From contig OU744447.1 of assembly GCA_916610825.1 (NCBI GenBank), positions 27,168,561 through 27,232,560 on the forward strand: 64,000 nt of DNA, in the 5' to 3' direction. Positions 35,701-49,190 of the stretch are shown here, in pieces. This DNA is from Haliclystus octoradiatus. Lineage: Eukaryota > Cnidaria > Staurozoa > Stauromedusae > Haliclystidae. The position numbers and the translations under genes were made by a program. Position 1 is the first letter of the stretch. Each line of letters opens with the position of its first letter. Under the pieces are notes generated by a model that worked only from the letters and a program-made list of their open reading frames with translations, did not search any database and was not told the DNA's origin.

Positions 35701-38264
35701 GTTTCAATGCTTGTAAATTTCTTCTCTGTAATTTGCTGCTTCCTTGGAATTAGGGAATGTTTAAGCATCACAAAGTGTTGTTTCGACAAGCAGGCCTCAA
35801 TATAGAGAATTGCGCATTGTTTCAATGCTTGTAAATGGCTTTTCTGTAATTTGAGATTTCTTTTGAATTAAGAAAAATTCTAAGCAAGGCAAAGAGCTCT
35901 TTCGACAAACTGACCTCTCTATAAAGAATTGGGCACAGATTTAATCCTTCAAAACAACTATTTTGAAATTTACTGTTTCTTGGGTATTCTATAATTTTAT
36001 GGCATCGCAAAGTCTTTATAGACAAAGGGGCTCCTCTATCGTGAATTGCGAATTGCTTCCAAGATGGAAGATTGCTTTTCTGAATATTGTGGCTCCTTGG
36101 GAATTCTGTAATGTTCCAAACGTCCTAGAGTGTTCTTTTGACAAATTGGCCTAATCAATATGAATCGGGAATTATTTCAAAGCTTGTAAATAGCTCTTTA
36201 GAAATTTCCGGTCACTTTGGAATTATGGAATGCATCAAGCATCACAGACTGTTCTTTGGACAAACAGGCTTCATCATGATGAATTTCGCATTGTTTCAAT
36301 GCGCTTAAATTTCTTCTCTGTAATTTGCGGCTTCCTTGGAATTAGGGAATGTTTAAGCATCGCAAAGTGTTGTTTCGACAAGCAGGCCTCAATATAGAGA
36401 ATTGCACATTCTTTCAATGCTTGTAAATGGCTTTTCTATTATTTGCAATTTCTTTGGAATTAAGAAATATTCTAAGCAAGGCAAAGAGCTCTTTCGACAA
36501 ACTGACCTCTCTATAGAGAATTGGGCACAGATTTAATCCTTCAAAACAACTATTTTGAAATTAGCTGTTTCTTGGGAATCCTATAATTTTATAGCATTGC
36601 AATGTCTTTTATTGACAAAGGGGCTCCTCTATCGTGAATTGCCTATTGCTTCCAAGATGGAAAATTGCTTTTCTAAAATTTGCGGCTTCTTGGGAATTCT
36701 GTAATGTTTCAAACGTCCTATAGTGTTCTTTTGACAAATTGGCTAATCAATATGAATTGCGCATTGTTTCAATGCTTGTAAATGGCTTTTCTGTAATTTG
36801 CAATTTCTTTGGAAATAAGAAATATTCTAAGCAAGGCAAAGAGCTCTTTCCATAAACTGATCTCTCTATAGAGAATTGGGCACAGATTTAATCCTTCAAA
36901 ACAACTATTTTGAAATTTGCAGTTTCTTGGGAATTCTATAATTTTATAGCATCGCAATTTCTTCTATGGACAAAGGGGCTCCTCTATCGTGAATTGCGCA
37001 TTGCTTCTAAGATGGAAAATTGCTTTTCTGAATATTGTGGCTTCTTGGGAATTCTGTAATGTTCCAAACGTCCTAGAGTGATCTTTTGACAAATTGGCCT
37101 AATCAATATGAATTGGGAATTATTTCAAAGCTTGTAAATAGCTCTTTAGAAATTTCCGGTCATTTTGCAATTATGGAATGCATCAAGCATCACAGACTGT
37201 TCTTTGGACAAACAGGCTTCATCATGATGAATTGCGCATATTTCAATGCGCTTAAATTTCTTCTCTGAAATTTGCGGCTTCCTTGGAATTAGGGAATGTT
37301 TAAGCATCGCAAAGTGTTGTTTCGACAAGCAGGCCTCAATATAGAGAATTGCACATTCTTTCAATGCTTGTAAATGGCTTTTCTGTTATTTGCAATTTCT
37401 TTGGAATTAAGAAATATTCTAAGCAAGGCAAAGAGCTCTTTCGACAAACTGACCTCTCTATAGAGAATTGGGCACAGATTTAATCCTTCAAAACAACTAT
37501 TTTGAAATAAGGTGTTTCTTGAAAATTCTATAATTTTATAGCATCGCAATGTCTTCTATGGACAAAGGGGCTCCTATATCGTGAATTGTGCATTGCTTCC
37601 AAGATGGAAAATTGCTTTTCTAAAATTTGCGGCTTCTTGGGAATTCTGTAATGTTTCAAACGTCCTATAGTGTTCTTTTGACAAATTGGCCTAATCAATA
37701 TGAATTGCGCATTGTTTCAATGCATGTAAATGGCTTTTCTGTAATTTGCAATTTCTTTGGAAATAAGAAATATTCTAAGCAAGGAAAAGAGCTCTTTACA
37801 CAAACTGACCTCTCTATAGAGAGTTGGGCACAGATTTAATCCTTCAAAACAACTATTTTGAAATTTGCAGTTTCTTGGGAATTCTATAATTTTATAGCAT
37901 CGCAATTTCTTCTATGGACAAAGGGGCTCCTCTATCGTGAATTGCGCATTGCTTTCAAGATGGAAAATTACTTTTCTGAATATTGTGGCTTCTTGGGATA
38001 TTTGTAATGTTCCAAACGTCCTAGAGTGTTCTTTTGACAAATTGGACTAATCAATATGAATTGGGAATTATTTCAAAGCTTGTAAATAGCTCTTTAGAAA
38101 TTTCCGGTCACTTTGCAATTATGGAATGCATCAAGCATCACAGACTGTTCTTTGGACAAACAGGCTTCATCATGATGAATTGCGCATTGTTTCAATGCGC
38201 TTAAGTTTCTTCTCTGTAATTTGCGGCTTCCTTGGAATTAGGGAATGTTTAAGCATCGCAAAGT
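26718..38264. repeat. 11.7-kb block, copy 1
   Basis: Unit starts: 26796 S, 27152 L, 27745 S, 28101 L, 28694 S, 29050 S, 29406 L, 29999 S, 30354 L, 30947 L, 31539 S, 31895 L, 32488 S, 32844 L, 33436 S, 33792 L, 34384 S, 34740 L, 35333 L, 35926 L, 36518 S, 36873 L, 37465 S, 37821 chimera. Unit order and private bases repeat from 38446 with offset 11726 (for example GGAGATGAGAAATATTC at 30292 and 42018, and AAGCAAGACGAAGAGC at 29363 and 41089). It ends inside a D monomer at about 38264, where copy 2 continues at about 51529. Confidence 0.9.
31895..34739. repeat. Nested L-S triplet (948-949 bp period) within 11.7-kb copy 1
   Basis: L-S pairs at 31895-32843, 32844-33791 and 33792-34739. The middle S (33436-33791) is a distinct variant with CCACGATGG, GGAATTTTGTAATG, CCTAAAGTG and TTGGCCAAATC in B, and an E that opens GAATTGGGAATTG like a C monomer. 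The L units at 32844 and 33792 share GCGCATATTTC in D and AAAGACCTCTTTCG in E. Confidence 0.88.
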
Positions 38265-38521
38265 AAAAGGGCTCCTCTATCGTGAATTGCGCATTGCTTC
38301 CACCATTCAAAATTGCTTTTCTAAATATTGTGGCTTCTTGGGAATTCTGTAATTTTTCAAACGTCCTAGAGTGTTCTTTTAACAAATTGGCCTAATCAAT
38401 ATGAATTGCGCATTGTTTCAATGCTTGTAAATGACTTTTCTGTAATTTGCAATTTCTTTGGAATTAAGAAATATTCTAAGCAAGGCAAAGAGCTCTTTCG
38501 ACAAACTGACCTCTCTATAGA
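37821..38521. repeat. Chimeric unit A-B-C-(D/A)-B-E, 701 bp
   Basis: A 37821-37938, B 37939-38057, C 38058-38176, then a fused 107-bp monomer 38177-38283, B 38284-38402, E 38403-38521. The fused monomer is the first 88 bp of a D (to CGCAAAGT) joined at about 38264/38265 to the last 19 bp of an A (AAAAGGGCTCCTC onward), dropping 11 bp of monomer register. The following B (CACCATTCAAAATTG) and the first part of E (AAATGACTTTTC) match the lineage at 52728-52900. This is the only off-register junction I found. Confidence 0.9.
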
Positions 38522-41500
38522 GAATTGGGCACAGATTTAATCCTTCAAAACAACTATTTTGAAATTAGCTGTTTCTTGGGAATCCTATAATTTTATAGCA
38601 TCGCAATGTCTTTTATTGACAAAGGGGCTCCTCTATCGTGAATTGCCTATTGCTTCCAAGATGGAAAATTGCTTTTCTAAAATTTGCGGCTTCTTGGGAA
38701 TTCTGTAATGTTTCAAACGTCCTATAGTGTTCTTTTGACAAATTGGCCTAATCAATATGAATTGCGCATTGTTTCAATGCTTATAAATGGCTTTTCTGTA
38801 ATTTGCAATTTCTTTGGAAATAAGAAATATTCTAAGCAAGGCAAAGAGCTCTTTCCACAAACTGACCTCTCTATAGAGAATTGGGCACAGATTTAATCCT
38901 TCAAAACAACTATTTTGAAATTTGCAGTTTCTTGGGAATTCTATAATTTTATAGCATCCCAATTTCTTCTATGGACAAAGGGGCTCCTCTATCGTGAATT
39001 GTGCATTGCTTCCAAGATGGAAAATTGCTTTTCTGAATATTGTGGCTTCTTGGGAATTCTGTAATGTTCCAAACGTCCTAGAGTGATCTTTTGACAAATT
39101 GGCCTAATCAATATGAATTGGGAATTATTTCAAAGCTTGTAAATAGCTCTTTAGAAATTTCCGGTCACTTTGCAATTATGGAATGCATCAAGCATCACAG
39201 ACTGTTCTTTGGACAAACAGGCTTCATCATGATGAATTGCGCATTGTTTCAATGCGCTTAAATTTCTTCTCTGAAATTTGCGGCTTCCTTGGAATTAGGG
39301 AATGTTTAAGCATCGCAAAGTGTTGTTTCGACAAGCAGGCCTCAATATAGAGAATTGCACATTCTTTCAATGCTTGTAAATGGCTTTTCTGTTATTTGCA
39401 ATTTCTTTGGAATTAAGAAATATTCTAAGCAAGGCAAAGAGCTCTTTCGACAAACTGACCTCTCTATAGAGAATTGGGCACAGATTTAATCCTTCAAAAC
39501 AACTATTTTGAAATAAGGTGTTTCTTGAAAATTCTATAATTTTATAGCATCACAATGTCTTCTATGGACAAAGGGGCTCCTATATCGTGAATTGCGCATT
39601 GCTTCCAAGATGGAAAATTGCTTTTCTAAAATTTGCGGCTTCTTGGGAATTCTGTAATGTTTCAAACGTCCTATAGTGTTCTTTTGACAAATTGGCCTAA
39701 TCAATATGAATTGCGCATTGTTTCAATGCATGTAAATGGCTTTTCTGTAATTTGCAATTTCTTTGGAAATAAGAAATATTCTAAGCAAGGAAAAGAGCTC
39801 TTTACACAAACTGACCTCTCTATAGAGAATTGGGCACAGATTTAATCCTTCAAAACAACTATTTTGAAATTTGCAGTTTCTTGGGAATTCTATAATTTTA
39901 TAGCATCGCAATTTCTTCTATGGACAAAAGGGCTCCTCTATCGTGAATTGCGCATTGCTTCCAAGATGGAAAATTACTTTTCTGAATATTGTGGCTTTTT
40001 GGGAATTCTGTAATGTTCCAAACGTCCTAGAGTGTTCTTTTGACAAATTGGACTAATCAATATGAATTGGGAATTATTTCAAAGCTTGTAAATAGCTCTT
40101 TAGAAATTTTCGGTCACTTTGCAATTATGGAATGCATCAAGCATCACAGACTGTTCTTTGGACAAACAGGCTTCATCATGATGAATTGCGCATTGTTTCA
40201 ATGTGCTTAAATTTCTTCTCTGTAATTTGCGGCTTCCTTGGAATTAGGGAATGTTTAAGCATCGCAAAGTGTTGTTTCGACAAGCAGGCCTCAATATAGA
40301 GAATTGCACATTCTTTCAATGCTTGTAAATGGCTTTTCTGTTATTTGCAATTTCTTTGGAATTAAGAAATATTCTAAGCAAGGCAAAGAGCTCTTTCCAC
40401 AAACTGACCTCTCTATAGAGAATTGGGCACAGATTTAATCCTTTAAAACAACTATTTTGAAATTTGCTGTTTCTTTGGAATTCTATAATTTTATAGCATC
40501 GCAATGTCTTCTATGGACAAAGGAGCTCCTCTATCGTGAATTGCGCATTGCTTCCAAGATGGAAAATTGCTTTTCAAACATTTGCGGCTTCTTGTGAATT
40601 CTGTAATGTTTCAAACGTCCTATAGTGTTCTTATGACACATTGGCCTAATCAATATGAATTGCGCATTGTTTCAATGCTTGTAAATGGCTTTTCTGTAAT
40701 TTGCAATTTCTTTGGAAATAAGAAATATTCTAAGCAAGGCAAAGAGCTCTTTCCACAAACTGACCTCTCTATAGAGAATTGGGCACAGATTTAATCCTTC
40801 AAAACAGCTATTTTGAAATTTGCAGTTTCTTGGGAATTCTATAATTTTATAGCATCGCAATTTCTTCTATGGACAAAGGGGCTCCTCTATCGTGAATTGC
40901 GCATTGCTTCCAAGATGGAAAATTACTTTTCTGAATATTGTGGCTTCCTGGGAATTCTGTAATGTTTCAAACGTCCTATAGTGTTCTTATGACAAATTGG
41001 CCTAATCAATATGAATTGCGCATTGTTTCAATGCTTGTAAATGGCTTTTCCGTAATTTGCAATTTCTTTGGAAATAAGAAATATTCTAAGCAAGACGAAG
41101 AGCTCTTTCCACAAACTGACCTCTCTATAGAGAATTGGGCACAGATTTAATCCTTCAAAACAACTATTTTGAAATTTGCAGTTTCTTGGGAATTCTATAA
41201 TTTTATAGCATCGCAATTTCTTCAATGGACAAAGGGGCTCCTCTATCGTGAATTGCGCATTGCTTCCAAGATGGAAAATTGCTTTTCTGAATATTGTGGC
41301 TTCTTGGGAATTCTGTAATGTTCCAAACGTCCTAGAGTGTTCTTTTGACAAATTGGCCTAATCAATATGAATTGGGAATTATTTCAAAGCCTGTAAATAG
41401 CTCTTTAGAAATTTCCGGTCAATTTGCAATTATGGAATGCATCAAGCATCACAGACTGTTCTTTGGACAAACAGGCTTCATTATGATGAATTGCGCATTG

Positions 41501-43620
41501 TTTCAATGCGCTTAAATTTCTTCTCTGTAATTTGCAGCTTCCTTGGAATTAGGGGATGTTTAAGCATCGCAAATTGTTGTTTCGACACGCAGGCCTCAAT
41601 ATAGAGAATTGCGCATTGTTTCAATGCTTGTAAATGGTCTTTCTGTAATTTGCAATTTCTTTTGAATCAAGAAATATTCTAAGCAAGGCAAAGAGCTCTT
41701 TCGACAAACTGACCTCTCTATAGAGAATTGGGCACAGATTTAATCCTTCAAAACAACTATTTTGAAATTTGCTGCTTCTTGGGAATTCTATAATTTTAAG
41801 CATCGCAATTTCTTCTATGGACAAAGGGGCTTCTCTATCGTGAATTGCGCATTGTTTTCAAGATGGAAAATTGCTTTTCTGAATATTATGGCTTCTTGGG
41901 AGTTCTGTAATTTTCCAAACGTCCTAGAGTGTTCTTTTGACAAATTGGCCTAATCAATATGAATTGTGCATTGTTTCAATGCTTGTAAATGGCTTTTCTG
42001 TAATTTGCAATTTCTTTGGAGATGAGAAATATTCTAAGCAAGGCAAAGAGCTCTTTCCACAAACTGACCACTCTATAGAGAATTGGGCACAGATTTAATC
42101 CTTCAAAACAGCTATTTTGAAATTTGCAGTTTCTTGGGATTTGTATACTATTTTAGCATCGCAATGTCTTCTATGGATAAAGGGGTACCTCTATCGTGAA
42201 TTGCGCATTGCTTCCATAATGGAAAATTGCTTTTCTAAAACTTGAAGCTTCTTGGGAATTCTGTAATGTTTCAAACGTCCTAGAGTGTTCTTTTGACAAA
42301 TTGGCCTAATCAATATGAATTGCGAATTGTTTCAATGTTTGTAAATAGCTCTTTAGAAATTCCCGATCACATTGTAATTATGAAATGCATCAAGCATCAC
42401 AGACTGTTCTTTGGACAAAGAGGCTTCATCCTGATGAATTGCGCATTGTTTCAATGCTTGTAAATTTCTTCTCTGTAATTTGCTGCTTCCTTGGAATTAG
42501 GGAATGTTTAAGCATCACAAAGTGTTGTTTCGACAAGCAGGCCTCAATATAGAGAATTGCGCATTGTTTCAATGCTTGTAAATGGCTTTTCTGTAATTTG
42601 AGATTTCTTTTGAATTAAGAAAAATTCTAAGCAAGGCAAAGAGCTCTTTCGACAAACTGACCTCTCTATAAAGAATTGGGCACAGATTTAATCCTTCAAA
42701 ACAACTATTTTGAAATTTGCTGTTTCTTGGGTATTCTATAATTTTATGGCATCGCAAAGTCTTTATAGACAAAGGGGCTCCTCTATCGTGAATTGCGAAT
42801 TGCTTCCAAGATGGAAGATTGCTTTTCTGAATATTGTGGCTCCTTGGGAATTCTGTAATGTTCCAAACGTCCTAGAGTGTTCTTTTGACAAATTGGCCTA
42901 ATCAATATGAATCGGGAATTATTTCAAAGCTTGTAAATAGCTCTTTAGAAATTTCCGGTCACTTTGGAATTATGGAATGCATCAAGCATCACAGACTGTT
43001 CTTTGGACAAACAGGCTTCATCATGATGAATTGCGCATTGTTTCAATGCGCTTAAATTTCTTCTCTGTAATTTGCGGCTTCCTTGGAATTAGGGAATGTT
43101 TAAGCATCGCAAAGTGTTGTTTCGACAAGCAGGCCTCAATATAGAGAATTGCACATTCTTTCAATGCTTGTAAATGGCTTTTTTGTTATTTGCAATTTCT
43201 TTGGAATTAAGAAATATTCTAAGCAAGGCAAAGAGCTCTTTCGACAAACTGACCTCTCTATAGAGAATTGGGCACAGATTTAATCCTTCAAAACAACTAT
43301 TTTGAAATTTGCTGCTTCTTGGGAATCCTATAATTTTATAGCATCGCAATGTCTTTTATTGACAAAGGAGCTCCTCTATCGTGGATTGCCTATTGCTTCC
43401 AAGATGGAAAATTGCTTTTCTAAAATTTGCGGCTTCTTGGGAATTTTGTAATGTTTCAAACGTCCTATAGTGTTCTTTTGACAAATTGGCCTAATCAATA
43501 TGAATTGCGCATTGTTTCAATGCTTGTAAATGGCTTTTCTGTAATTTGCAATTTCTTTGGAGATGAGAAATATTCTAAGCAAGGCAAAGAGCTCTTTCCA
43601 CAAACTGACCACTCTATAGA

Positions 43621-46465
43621 GAATTGGGCACAGATTTAATCCTTCAAAACAGCTATTTTGAAATTTGCAGTTTCTTGGGATTTGTATACTATTTTAGCAT
43701 CGCAATGTCTTCTATGGATAAAGGGGTACCTCTATCGTGAATTGCGCATTGCTTCCATAATGGAAAATTGCTTTTCTAAAACTTGAAGCTTCTTGGGAAT
43801 TCTGTAATGTTTCAAACGTCCTAGAGTGTTCTTTTGACAAATTGGCCTAATCAATATGAATTGCGAATTATTTCAAAGCTTGTAAATAGCTCTTTAGAAA
43901 TTTCCGGTCATTTTGCAATTATGGAATGCATCAAGCATCACAGACTGTTCTTTGGACAAACAGGCTTCATCATGATGAATTGCGCATTATTTCAATGCGC
44001 TTAAATTTCTTCTCTGAAATTTGCGGCTTCCTTGGAATTAGGGAATGTTTAAGCATCGCAAAGTGTTGTTTCGACAAGCAGGCCTCAATATAGAGAATTG
44101 CACATTCTTTCAATGCTTGTAAATGGATTTTCTGTTATTTGCAATTTCTTTGGAATTAAGAAATATTCTAAGCAAGGCAAAGAGCTCTTTCGACAAACTG
44201 ACCTCTCTATAGAGAATTGGGCACAGATTTAATCCTTCAAAACAACTATTTTGAAATAAGGTGTTTCTTGAAAATTCTATAATTTTATAGCATCGCAATG
44301 TCTTCTATGGACAAAGGGGCTCCTATATCGTGAATTGCGCATTGCTTCCAAGATGGAAAATTGCTTTTCTAAAATTTGCGGCTTCTTGGGAATTCTGTAA
44401 TGTTTCAAACGTCCTATAGTGTTCTTTTGACAAATTGGCCTAATCAATATGAATTGCGCATTGTTTCAATGCATGTAAATGGCTTTTCTGTAATTTGCAA
44501 TTTCTTTGGAAATAAGAAATATTCTAAGCAAGGAAAAGAGCTCTTTACACAAACTGACCTCTCTATAGAGAATTGGGCACAGATTTAATCCTTCAAAACA
44601 ACCATTTTGAAATTTGCAGTTTCTTGGGAATTCTATAATTTTATAGCATCGCAATTTCTTCTATGGACAAAGGGGCTCCTCTATCGTGAATTGCGCATTG
44701 CTTCCAAGATGGAAAATTGCTTTTCTGAATATTGTGGCTTCTTGGGAATTCTGTAATGTTCCAAACGTCCTAGAGTGATCTTTTGACAAATTGGCCTAAT
44801 CAATATGAATTGGGAATTATTTCAAAGCTTGTAAATAGCTCTTTAGAAATTTCCGGTCATTTTGCAATTATGGAATGCATCAAGCATCACAGACTGTTCT
44901 TTGGACAAACAGGCTTCATCATGATGAATTGCGCATATTTCAATGCGCTTAAATTTCTTCTCTGAAATTTGCGGCTTCCTTGGAATTAGGGAATGTTTAA
45001 GCATCGCAAAGTGTTGTTTCGACAAGCAGGCCTCAATATAGAGAATTGCACATTCTTTCAATGCTTGTAAATGGCTTTTCTGTTATTTGCAATTTCTTTG
45101 GAATTAAGAAATATTCTAAGCAAGGCAAAGACCTCTTTCGACAAACTGACCTCTCTATAGAGAATTGGGCACAGATTTAATCTTTCAAAACAACTATTTT
45201 GAAATAAGGTGTTTCTTGAAAATTCTATAATTTTATAGCATCGCAATGTCTTCTATGGACAAAGGGGCTCCTATATCGTGAATTGCGCATTGCTTCCAAG
45301 ATGGAAAATTGCTTTTCTAAAATTTGCGGCTTCTTGGGAATTCTGTAATGTTTCAAACGTCCTATAGTGTTCTTTTTACAAATTGGCCTAATCAATATGA
45401 ATTGCGCATTGTTTCAATGCATGTAAATGGCTTTTCTGTAATTTGCAATTTCTTTGGAAATAAGAAATATTCTAAGCAAGGAAAAGAGCTCTTTACACAA
45501 ACTGACCTCTCTATAGAGAATTGGGCACAGATTTAATCCTTCAAAACAACTATTTTGAAATTTGCAGTTTCTTGGGAATTCTATAATTTTATAGCATCGC
45601 AATTTCTTCTATGGACAAAGGGGCTCCTCTATCGTGAATTGCGCATTGCTTCCAAGATGGAAAATTGCTTTTCTGAATATTGTGGCTTCTTGGGAATTCT
45701 GTAATGTTCCAAACGTCCTAGAGTGATCTTTTGACAAATTGGCCTAATCAATATGAATTGGGAATTATTTCAAAGCTTGTAAATAGCTCTTTAGAAATTT
45801 CCGGTCATTTTGCAATTATGGAATGCATCAAGCATCACAGACTGTTCTTTGGACAAACAGGCTTCATCATGATGAATTGCGCATATTTCAATGCGCTTAA
45901 ATTTCTTCTCTGAAATTTGCGGCTTCCTTGGAATTAGGGAATGTTTAAGCATCGCAAAGTGTTGTTTCGACAAGCAGGCCTCAATATAGAGAATTGCACA
46001 TTCTTTCAATGCTTGTAAATGGCTTTTCTGTTATTTGCAATTTCTTTGGAATTAAGAAATATTCTAAGCAAGGCAAAGACCTCTTTCGACAAACTGACCT
46101 CTCTATAGAGAATTGGGCACAGATTTAATCCTTCAAAACAACTATTTTGAAATAAGGTGTTTCTTGAAAATTCTATAATTTTATAGCATCGCAATGTCTT
46201 CTATGGACAAAGGGGCTCCTATATCGTGAATTGCGCATTGCTTCCACGATGGAAAATTGCTTTTCTAAAATTTGCGGCTTCTTGGGAATTTTGTAATGTT
46301 TCAAACGTCCTAAAGTGTTCTTTTGACAAATTGGCCAAATCAATATGAATTGGGAATTGTTTCAATGCATGTAAATGGCTTTTCTGTAATTTGCAATTTC
46401 TTTGGAAATAAGAAATATTCTAAGCAAGGAAAAGAGCTCTTTACACAAACTGACCTCTCTATAGA
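43621..46465. repeat. Nested L-S triplet within 11.7-kb copy 2
   Basis: L-S pairs at 43621-44569, 44570-45517 and 45518-46465, the counterpart of 31895-34739. Here the variant S (CCACGATGG, CCTAAAGTG, TTGGCCAAATC) is the third of the three S units (46110-46465), whereas in copy 1 it is the second. Confidence 0.88.
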
Positions 46466-49190
46466 GAATTGGGCACAGATTTAATCCTTCAAAACAACTA
46501 TTTTGAAATTTGCAGTTTCTTGGGAATTCTATAATTTTATAGCATCGCAATTTCTTCTATGGACAAAGGGGCTCCTCTATCGTGAATTGCGCATTGCTTT
46601 CAAGATGGAAAATTACTTTTCTGAATATTGTGGCTTCTTGGGATATTTGTAATGTTCCAAACGTCCTAGAGTGTTCTTTTGACAAATTGGACTAATCAAT
46701 ATGAATTGGGAATTATTTCAAAGCTTGTAAATAGCTCTTTAGAAATTTCCGGTCACTTTGCAATTATGGAATGCATCAAGCATCACAGACTGTTCTTTGG
46801 ACAAACAGGCTTCATCATGATGAATTGCGCATTGTTTCAATGCGCTTAAGTTTCTTCTCTGTAATTTGCGGCTTCCTTGGAATTAGGGAATGTTTAAGCA
46901 TCGCAAAGTGTTGTTTCGAAAAGCAGGCCTCAATATAGAGAATTGCACATTCTTTCAATGCTTGTAAATGGCTTTTCTGTTATTTGCAATTTCTTTGGAA
47001 TTAAGAAATATTCTAAGCAAGGCAAAGAGCTCTTTCCACAAACTGACCACTCTATAGAGAATTGGGCACAGATTTAATCCTTCAAAACAGCTATTTTGAA
47101 ATTTGCAGTTTCTTGGGATTTGTATACTATTTTAGCATCGCAATGTCTTCTATGGATAAAGGGGTACCTCTATCGTGAATTGCGCATTGCTTCCATAATG
47201 GAAAATTGCTTTTCTAAAACTTGAAGCTTCTTGGGAATTCTGTAATGTTTCAAACGTACTAGAGTGTTCTTTTGACAAATTGGCCTAATCAATATGAATT
47301 GCGAATTGTTTCAATGTTTGTAAATAGCTCTTTAGAAATTCCCGATCACATTGTAATTATGAAATGCATCAAGCATCACAGACTGTTCTTTGGACAAAGA
47401 GGCTTCATCCTGATGAATTGCGCATTGTTTCAATGCTTGTAAATTTCTTCTCTGTAATTTGCTGCTTCCTTGGAATTAGGGAATGTTTAAGCATCACAAA
47501 GTGTTGTTTCGACAAGCAGGCCTCAATATAGAGAATTGCGCATTGTTTCAATGCTTGTAAATGGCTTTTCTGTAATTTGAGATTTCTTTTGAATTAAGAA
47601 AAATTCTAAGCAAGGCAAAGAGCTCTTTCGACAAACTGACCTCTCTATAAAGAATTGGGCACAGATTTAATCCTTCAAAACAACTATTTTGAAATTTACT
47701 GTTTCTTGGGTATTCTATAATTTTATGGCATCGCAAAGTCTTTATAGACAAAGGGGCTCCTCTATTGTGAATTGCGAATTGCTTCCAAGATGGAAGATTG
47801 CTTTTCTGAATATTGTGGCTCCTTGGGAATTCTGTAATGTTCCAAACGTCCTAGAGTGTTCTTTTGACAAATTGGCCTAATCAATATGAATCGGGAATTA
47901 TTTCAAAGCTTGTAAATAGCTCTTTAGAAATTTCCGGTCACTTTGGAATTATGGAATGCATCAAGCATCACAGACTGTTCTTTGGACAAACAGGCTTCAT
48001 CATGATGAATTTCGCATTGTTTCAATGCGCTTAAATTTCTTCTCTGTAATTTGCGGCTTCCTTGGAATTAGGGAATGTTTAAGCATCGCAAAGTGTTGTT
48101 TCGACAAGCAGGCCTCAATATAGAGAATTGCACATTCTTTCAATGCTTGTAAATGGCTTTTCTATTATTTGCAATTTCTTTGGAATTAAGAAATATTCTA
48201 AGCAAGGCAAAGAGCTCTTTCGACAAACTGACCTCTCTATAGAGAATTGGGCACAGATTTAATCCTTCAAAACAACTATTTTGAAATTAGCTGTTTCTTG
48301 GGAATCCTATAATTTTATAGCATCGCAATGTCTTTTATTGACAAAGGGGCTCCTCTATCGTGAATTGCCTATTGCTTCCAAGATGGAAAATTGCTTTTCT
48401 AAAATTTGCGGCTTCTTGGGAATTCTGTAATGTTTCAAACGTCCTATAGTGTTCTTTTGACAAATTGGCTAATCAATATGAATTGCGCATTGTTTCAATG
48501 CTTGTAAATGGCTTTTCTGTAATTTGCAATTTCTTTGGAAATAAGAAATATTCTAAGCAAGGCAAAGAGCTCTTTCCATAAACTGATCTCTCTATAGAGA
48601 ATTGGGCACAGATTTAATCCTTCAAAACAACTATTTTGAAATTTGCAGTTTCTTGGGAATTCTATAATTTTATAGCATCGCAATTTCTTCTATGGACAAA
48701 GGGGCTCCTCTATCGTGAATTGCGCATTGCTTCTAAGATGGAAAATTGCTTTTCTGAATATTGTGGCTTCTTGGGAATTCTGTAATGTTCCAAACGTCCT
48801 AGAGTGATCTTTTGACAAATTGGCCTAATCAATATGAATTGGGAATTATTTCAAAGCTTGTAAATAGCTCTTTAGAAATTTCCGGTCATTTTGCAATTAT
48901 GGAATGCATCAAGCATCACAGACTGTTCTTTGGACAAACAGGCTTCATCATGATGAATTGCGCATATTTCAATGCGCTTAAATTTCTTCTCTGAAATTTG
49001 CGGCTTCCTTGGAATTAGGGAATGTTTAAGCATCGCAAAGTGTTGTTTCGACAAGCAGGCCTCAATATAGAGAATTGCACATTCTTTCAATGCTTGTAAA
49101 TGGCTTTTCTGTTATTTGCAATTTCTTTGGAATTAAGAAATATTCTAAGCAAGGCAAAGAGCTCTTTCGACAAACTGACCTCTCTATAGA

